This document shows positions 58,480 through 64,000 of a DNA stretch of 64,000 nucleotides, one piece after another. The notes beneath the pieces are model-generated. The model searched no databases and was not told the origin of the DNA. It worked only from the letters and a program-made list of their open reading frames with translations. A program made the translations under genes and the position numbers. The first letter of the stretch is position 1, and each line of letters opens with the position of its first letter. The stretch comes from Buddleja alternifolia (Eukaryota > Streptophyta > Magnoliopsida > Lamiales > Scrophulariaceae). The stretch is taken from contig CM033393.1 in assembly GCA_019426215.1 (NCBI GenBank), positions 4,560,046 to 4,624,045 of the forward strand. Direction: 5' to 3'.

Positions 58480-59745
58480 TGTGAAGAATGCTTTTCTTCA
58501 TGGTGATCTTTCCGAAACTGTTTTCATGACTCAGCCCCGAGGTTTTATTCATCCCCAGTATTCTTCACATGTGTGTCAGTTACCTTATATGGTCTGAAAC
58601 AAGCGCCCCGAGCTTAGTTTCAGAAATTTGGCTCGTATTTGCTGCGTCTTGGGTTCATTTGCAGCAAAGCTGACATGTCGATGTTTGTCTATCGCTCTAG
58701 TTCTGTTACATTGGTTCTCTTACTGTATGTTGATGATATTATCTTGACTGGGAATGACTCTACTGCCGTTACTACTCTTATTTCTCGTCTTTCCCAGGCG
58801 TTTGCTATGAAGGATTTAGGGGATCTTCACTATTTTTTGGGTATTCATGCTACACGGGACTCTTTGGGATTGTTTCTTTCGCAGAAAAAATATGCAACTG
58901 AGCTTCTACAGCGTTTTGACATGATGAGCTTGAAGCCTGTTGTCTCTCCTCTTTCTGCGACGTCTACTCCCTCCGCTCTTGAGGGCGATCTTTTCTGTGA
59001 TCCGTCTCTTTATCGCAGTATTATTGGGGGTCTTCAGTATCTTACTCACACTCGGCCTGACATTGCTTATGCAGTTGTTTTAGTCAGTCAGTTCATGCAC
59101 TCACCGCGGGATAGTCACTTTCAGATGGTCAAGCGTATTCTTCGTTATCTTCGGGGTACTCTTGATTATGGCCTTCTCCTCCGTTCTTCCACTCTGGACT
59201 CCCTAACTGTTTATGCAGACTCAGATTGGGCTGGTTGTCCAGACAGTCGTCGTTCCACCACGGGCTATGCGGTTTATCTTAGTGATAATCTTATCTCCTG
59301 GTCTGCCAAGAAACAAGCCACCGTCTCCCGATCCAGTACAGAGTCTGAGTACCGCTCTGTTGCCTATGCCGTAGCTGAATCTTGCTGGCTCCGTTTTATT
59401 CTACGTGATTTGGGCATCTTCCTTCCGCATCCTGTTCGGGTCTACTGTGATAATATTAGTGCTATATATCTTGTTCTTAATCCTGTCTTTCATGCTCGTA
59501 CGAAACATATTGAGATTGATTACCATTTTGTTCGGGAAAAAGTTGCCACCGGCGATGTTTTGGTAAAGTATGTTCCTACCGCTAAACAAGTTGCCGACAT
59601 CTTCACCAAAGCATTACCAACTACCAAGTTTTCCCAACTTAGGGCCAATCTTTGCGTTGGTCCCACGGCTCAGATTGCGGGGGTGTTAGTGTATATTAGT
59701 GTCATGACTTGTTGTCTTCCACTACAAGAGCTAGTGTGTCAATGA
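58480..59745 (+). pseudogene. Reverse transcriptase/RNase H remains
   Basis: Begins in the QLDVKNAFLHG block of reverse transcriptase. A small deletion or frameshift affects the [10 protein letters not shown] block (near 58580), and TAG stands where the next Trp is expected (58614-58616). From 58617 the frame is open to 59745, with LLYVDDIILTG, MKDLGDLHYFLGI, and RNase H (YADSDWAGC, SSTESEYRSVA, YCDNISAI, KHIEIDYHFVRE). The last ~20 codons run into the LTR. Confidence 0.92.
59675..59683 (+). other. Polypurine tract of the short copia element
   Basis: ATTGCGGGGG-type purine run directly before TGTTAGTG of the 3' LTR. Confidence 0.6.
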
Positions 59746-59858
59746 AATGTATTCCACTAGCTCTTGTCTAAATTAGCTGTATATATATGTATTGTTCTCA
59801 TACAATTAACATACAAGAAATACATTAAAAACATTATTCTTCTACAAACATTCTATCA
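59684..59858 (+). repeat. 3' LTR of the short copia element
   Basis: 175 bp, one substitution from the 5' LTR, followed directly by the AAAAG duplication. Confidence 0.95.
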
Positions 59859-59863
59859 AAAAG

Positions 59864-60444
59864 TAATCAAACATCAAATCTACTACAAAATCAAAAGTAT
59901 TTAAAGGACGAAAAATAAAATCCAAGATATAGAACTCTCCCAATTGGGGCCAGCCAGGGCCGTTGAATCCCCACATGGGGTTAAATGGAATTTTGACCCC
60001 CTGTTGGGGGATCCAGTGACTGAGCTGATCTCGGCCAAGCATAAAAACGCTTGGGGAGACATGCATTGTAAAAACTTCAAATCTCAGAATAATTAGTCAT
60101 ATGAACCCCACATAGTTGCAAAAATTATATATAATAATAGCCCAAAATATGAAATGATAATCATGGAATGAAAAATAAGCATCAACAAAGATCATCATCA
60201 TGATTGAGATGATTGAAACGACGTTTACAACGAATTATTACGAGTAATTAGTAAATTTACAAAGGTTAAAGCAATGGCAATCATTCGCAACTAGACTCCA
60301 AATAAGTTTATAAGAATCCAAAGCCTAGCATTACCAAAACAAAATTAACAAATTAAAGGATGATTAAATATTAACGTTAGGGTCCTTTAAAAAAAATATT
60401 AACGTTAGGGTTCCACTTCCATATTTTCATTACCTATGTTTCCT
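59864..60444. other. Gene-free stretch with one tailed insertion
   Basis: A 74-codon minus-strand frame (59842-60066) has no recognisable domain. At 60366-60411 an 18-bp direct repeat ending TATTAACGTTAGGGT surrounds CCTTT and A-run bases, another tailed micro-insertion. Confidence 0.5.
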
Positions 60445-60453
60445 TATTAATAA

Positions 60454-60832
60454 GGGATAATTACAAAAAATCCCCCTGTGTTAATACGAAATTGTAAAAA
60501 AATACTTATGTTAACAAAATAGGCTAAATACCACCATATGTTATTCAAAAGTCTGTAAAAAGTCACTTTTTGATAAAAAGATAGAAAAAAAATGTGTTTT
60601 TTTGGGTGAAATAACACTATTTTACCTTTTATTTTGTTTGAAAAGTGTATAAATGACAAAGAAGCATGTCATTAAAGATGAAAAACACTAAAAATAAGCT
60701 CAATTTTTTTTTTCAAAAAGTGACTTTTTGCAGATTTTTGATTAACACATGGTGGTGTTTAGCCTATTTCGTTAACACGTGTATTTTTTTGCAATTTCGC
60801 ATTAACACAGAGGTGTTTTTTGCAATTATCCC
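60454..60832. mobile_element. MULE-type MITE, 379 bp
   Basis: Perfect 9-bp duplication TATTAATAA (60445-60453 and 60833-60841). Starts GGGATAATTACAAAAA and ends TTTTGCAATTATCCC. Long arms contain AAAATAGGCTAAATACCACC and its near complement. Same family as 53672-54049. Confidence 0.92.
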
Positions 60833-60841
60833 TATTAATAA

Positions 60842-62036
60842 TTCAGACACATAAGGATGGAGTTGGGAATTTTATTGAAAATAAATCGAATTTGCATATT
60901 ATAACTACAATTATGAATGATTTAAGGGGGTGAGGCCCCTACCAACCCTATACCTGCAAATATGTATGTTGAAATTCATAAAAGAATAAGAAGTAAATCA
61001 AAGAAAAATCAAGCGTATTAAAAATGGCAGTTGGAAGGAAAAACTATATGTGATTTCAAGATAAATAAATTAAATTTGAATTAAAAATATGAAATCAACT
61101 CTGAATTAAAAAACTTCGACTTTTAAACTTTATAGAGGCCCCTACCAAGTTGACTTGCGTGATTCCTCCTAACACAGCACAAAAAAGAAAAATACTTGTC
61201 CTTTCTTGAAAATTTGAAGACATAAAGCAAATTTTGAACAATATAAATTGCATAATTGCACCTCCAAAGATTTGTTAAATTATATCCATCCACTAATATT
61301 TTTACATAAATATGCCATAGAGATGAAAAAGATTATTGTCTAACGTGCATGCATGATTATATATGTTCCGCACTTGCTTATAGGTTATAAATCATGATCA
61401 TTATTTTTAAATATGAAATACCCGTCTGTACAACGGGTTTGTGGATGAAATGGTGGTCGAGATGGTTTGACTTCGAATGAATCTTTTATCCCACAATGAT
61501 ATCACATCATTGTGGAATAGACAAATATTCATTTAAAAAAAAATGTGTTGACTTTAGAGCGGGTCTCTTTCTTTTTCTTTTTGGAAAGTTTATGAAAAAG
61601 GCTCATTTTTCATGCATTTTTTTTTTCAAAATTTTCTAAAACAACACCGTTTTATTTACGTTACAAATATAAAATTCATGAAGACGGCACCCTCTTCATG
61701 AATTTTTCAAAACAAAAATAATAATAATAAAAAGAAAGTGAATAAAAAGGCTTGGATGGTGCCGCCTCTAAGTTGTTAAATTTTTTTAATTAAATTTATA
61801 ATATTTTAGAAATTTTATTATTATTTAATAAAAAATTCATTCACGTTTTTTATACTAGAATTCCAAATAATAATAGAAAGGTCCATCAAATAAATTAAGT
61901 CAATATTGTTTAATAAAGAAAACGGTATATTGATAACAGAATTAAAATATAAAGATAGGTGGAGTCTGATTATATATAAAAAAAGGAGTGTGAATATCAA
62001 TCCTCAATAAATTTTAAAAACTAAAGAAAGAACATG
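60842..62036. other. Gene-free AT-rich stretch with hairpins
   Basis: A perfect 14-bp stem AAAATTCATGAAGA (61671-61684) with complement 61693-61706 and loop CGGCACCC. A smaller 10-bp stem lies at 61491-61515 (CCACAATGAT). No gene. Confidence 0.5.
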
Positions 62037-62044
62037 GATACAAT

Positions 62045-62994
62045 CAGAGTCTTAAATTTCGGTCGAAACACCGAAATTTTGAATTACGGGGGGTCCCAAA
62101 GCGAAATCGAACCTTCGATCTAATTTTGCAGAATATCTTCCGAAATTTCAACCGAAACCCGAAATTTCCCAAAATTTTCATCGAAATCTGAAATTTAAAA
62201 TATTTTTGTCAAATATCCATTGAAATTTCGGTCGAAACTCGATATTTCCCGAAACATCCACCGAAACCGAAATCGAAATTTCGGCCGAATTTTTTTATTT
62301 TTAACTTTTTTTAAAATATTATATAATTATAAAATTATATTTATACTTGGTAAGGACCACACCTACCACTTATCCTCCAACCACAAGAAGCAGTAAAATA
62401 AAAAATTGAAAATGAATATGGTTGAAGAAATTGTACTACTCCTTGGGGTTCTTCAAGATTCAACACCAGAAGGATATCATCATTGATTCATTATATATAG
62501 TACTACCAACATTCCATATCATGGGCGCAATATTGTCAACATGTAACTAATAATTTTCACTTGTAATATGAAAATAGAGGTAGGACATATACTAATGAAA
62601 GCGATTTCGATCCTCCTAAACACTCGATATGGTATTGAGTAATAACTTTTACTTAAATCTTGATACATTTTATTTTAATGAAATTCTCATAAGATTTGGT
62701 TAGTATCTTACTATCAAATTATATTTATTTCATATTTTTCGCAACAGTTTTTAGTGATATTATTTAACAAATTTATTATTCATATATATATAGAATATTA
62801 TTGATGTAAAAAATGTATAAATATGACAATTATAGTTATCCAAAATTTTATTGTAAATTTTCAAATATTTTTATAATTTTTCATGATTTTTTAAAAATCG
62901 AAACCGAAATTTTAAATATCCCCGAAATTTATATTGAAATTTTTGTAAATTTACTATATTGATATCTACCCCAAAATCGAAATTTAAGACCTTG
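62045..62994. mobile_element. hAT-type non-autonomous element, 950 bp
   Basis: 8-bp duplication GATACAAT (62037-62044 and 62995-63002). Ends CAGAGTCTTAAATTTCG and inverted CAAGGTCTTAAATTTCG. Subterminal regions are packed with GAAATTTC-type palindromic motifs, mainly 62055-62290 and 62890-62990. No transposase. Confidence 0.85.
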
Positions 62995-63002
62995 GATACA
63001 AT

Positions 63003-64000
63003 TACTCATGTGCATTATCGCCACATCCAAATCATTTAAAAGTTTTAACGTATTGATATTATTACTCATCTGCATTAATGCCCACAACCAAATCTTTTAA
63101 AAGTTCTAATATTTTGACAACCAACAAGGTACATATGTATAGCCTCCTACTCCTAGCAATTATCACTGGTACAATCATAGATCAAATCTAATGGTTGTAA
63201 TGTTTATTTTTCTCAAAAAAAAAAAAAAAAAGTATTGTGTATGATCACAAAAAACACTTGTACGAAGTGTATTGTGTTTAAGAAGCTTGTCTGCACTGAG
63301 TTTCTGAAATTTTGCTTTGAACTGTTTGAAGTTGGCTTATGGTCCTATACCAGACCAAATTTATTCTCCTTTTGATATTATCTACTATTTTGGATTATTT
63401 TTCTTCTTACTTTATGTGATTGTTGTTGGTTTTTATTTTTCATTTGATTAGACACAATATATATGGGGTTTTGAAGGAATGGAAAGCAAGCTTTAGTTTG
63501 TTTGAGTAACCTAAAATAATATTTTTTTAAACTAATGGCAACCTAAAATACACTTTTCACCTATTATTTCTTGGATTATTTTATAGCTAAAATGTTAAAC
63601 TATACTATATTAAAAATGTGAATAATCTTAGTGTTTCTTCCAATTATAAATTGACATTTCTATCTTCAACTATTCTATTGAAAATAAGTATAATTTATTA
63701 TATATTTAATTCACATATTTCTAACAAGATTAAGGAGTCAATAAAAAGACACCCCACTTTGATAAAAAAAAAAAAGACACCCCACATTCACCAAATTGAT
63801 GACCATCCCAATAGCAGTTAAAAGTTGCTCAATCTTTGTTGATGCTAGATTTTACTCTTCCATAAAAGTCTAAAAGCCTAATTGAATTACTTGTATCGAT
63901 CTTAAGCTACCTTCTATATAAGATTGGACTTTGTGAATGTTCAAGATGGACAGAGAATATTTAGTTCTTGAAATATCCATGTTATGAGGCTTGAGTCAGG
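63003..64000. other. Gene-free end of window
   Basis: AT-rich. Contains an A18 run near 63217 and a tailed micro-insertion at 63743-63785: AAAAAGACACCCCAC repeated around TTTGAT plus A-run. Confidence 0.5.

Larger units (their letters stand above)
55381..59858 (+). mobile_element. Short-LTR Ty1/copia element, internally deleted
   Basis: Flanked by AAAAG (55376-55380 and 59859-59863). The 175-bp LTRs differ by one base (TTAGTTGTA versus TTAGCTGTA), which suggests recent insertion. Order: LTR, foreign insert, primer-binding site, gag, protease, then a jump to late reverse transcriptase, RNase H, polypurine tract, LTR. Integrase and most of reverse transcriptase are missing, so it is non-autonomous. 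Gag style and tiny LTRs fit Ale/Retrofit-like copia, which is tentative. Confidence 0.92.

Noticed and set aside
59842..60066. 74-codon minus-strand ORF near the short copia element
   Set aside because: No recognised domain, overlaps the LTR end at one side, and it is within chance length for this region.

Overview
The window looks like a heterochromatic or intergenic stretch of a flowering-plant (probably eudicot) nuclear genome. It is AT-rich, has no bacterial-style gene packing, and consists almost entirely of plant transposable elements: Ty1/copia and Ty3/gypsy LTR elements, a CACTA element, PIF/Harbinger elements, MULE- and hAT-type non-autonomous elements, and LINE remnants. I find no convincing host protein-coding gene, rRNA or tRNA. 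The only apparently intact coding units are a PIF/Harbinger transposase (24115-25410) and its Myb/SANT-like partner gene with one intron (26358-27435, minus strand).

Layout from left to right. 1-14885: a minus-strand gypsy-like LTR element (element B, LTRs 98-99% alike by eye) was invaded by a Sirevirus-type copia element (630-12675) carrying gag, a broken pol and a long broken env-like ORF. A later deletion joined the copia 3' LTR directly to the leader of element B. 14886-22976: gene-free AT-rich DNA with several MITEs, a (TA)n tract and three tiny poly-A-tailed insertions flanked by direct repeats. 22977-28345: two PIF/Harbinger elements head to tail with a single shared TAA. The first keeps only the transposase and the second only the Myb-like gene, so together they carry the complete two-protein set. 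28575-50854: a copia-like LTR is split by a 21-kb CACTA element (28840-49947, 3-bp target duplication GCT). The CACTA element holds a hAT-like MITE, a 1.4-kb MULE carrying unrelated sequence, a second MULE-type foldback element, and a 12.6-kb rearranged gypsy-like LTR block (32294-44873, target duplication CCCCT). That block contains 1.8-kb repeats, a 1.45-kb inverted repeat, a Tourist-like MITE and an Athila/Tat-like solo LTR. 50855-55380: more element debris and MITEs. 55381-59858: a short-LTR copia element (175-bp LTRs, target duplication AAAAG) with large internal deletions and foreign sequence between its 5' LTR and primer-binding site. 59859-64000: MULE-type and hAT elements in otherwise featureless AT-rich DNA.

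The target-site duplications make the order of insertion readable. In the middle block it is: copia LTR, then CACTA, then gypsy-like LTR block, then solo LTR and Tourist MITE. The most biologically suggestive unit is the tandem Harbinger pair. It has split but complementary coding capacity, a row of four strong hairpins at each left end, and an intergenic region holding four MYB-type AACCGTT sites per copy next to an element-encoded Myb/SANT-like gene.
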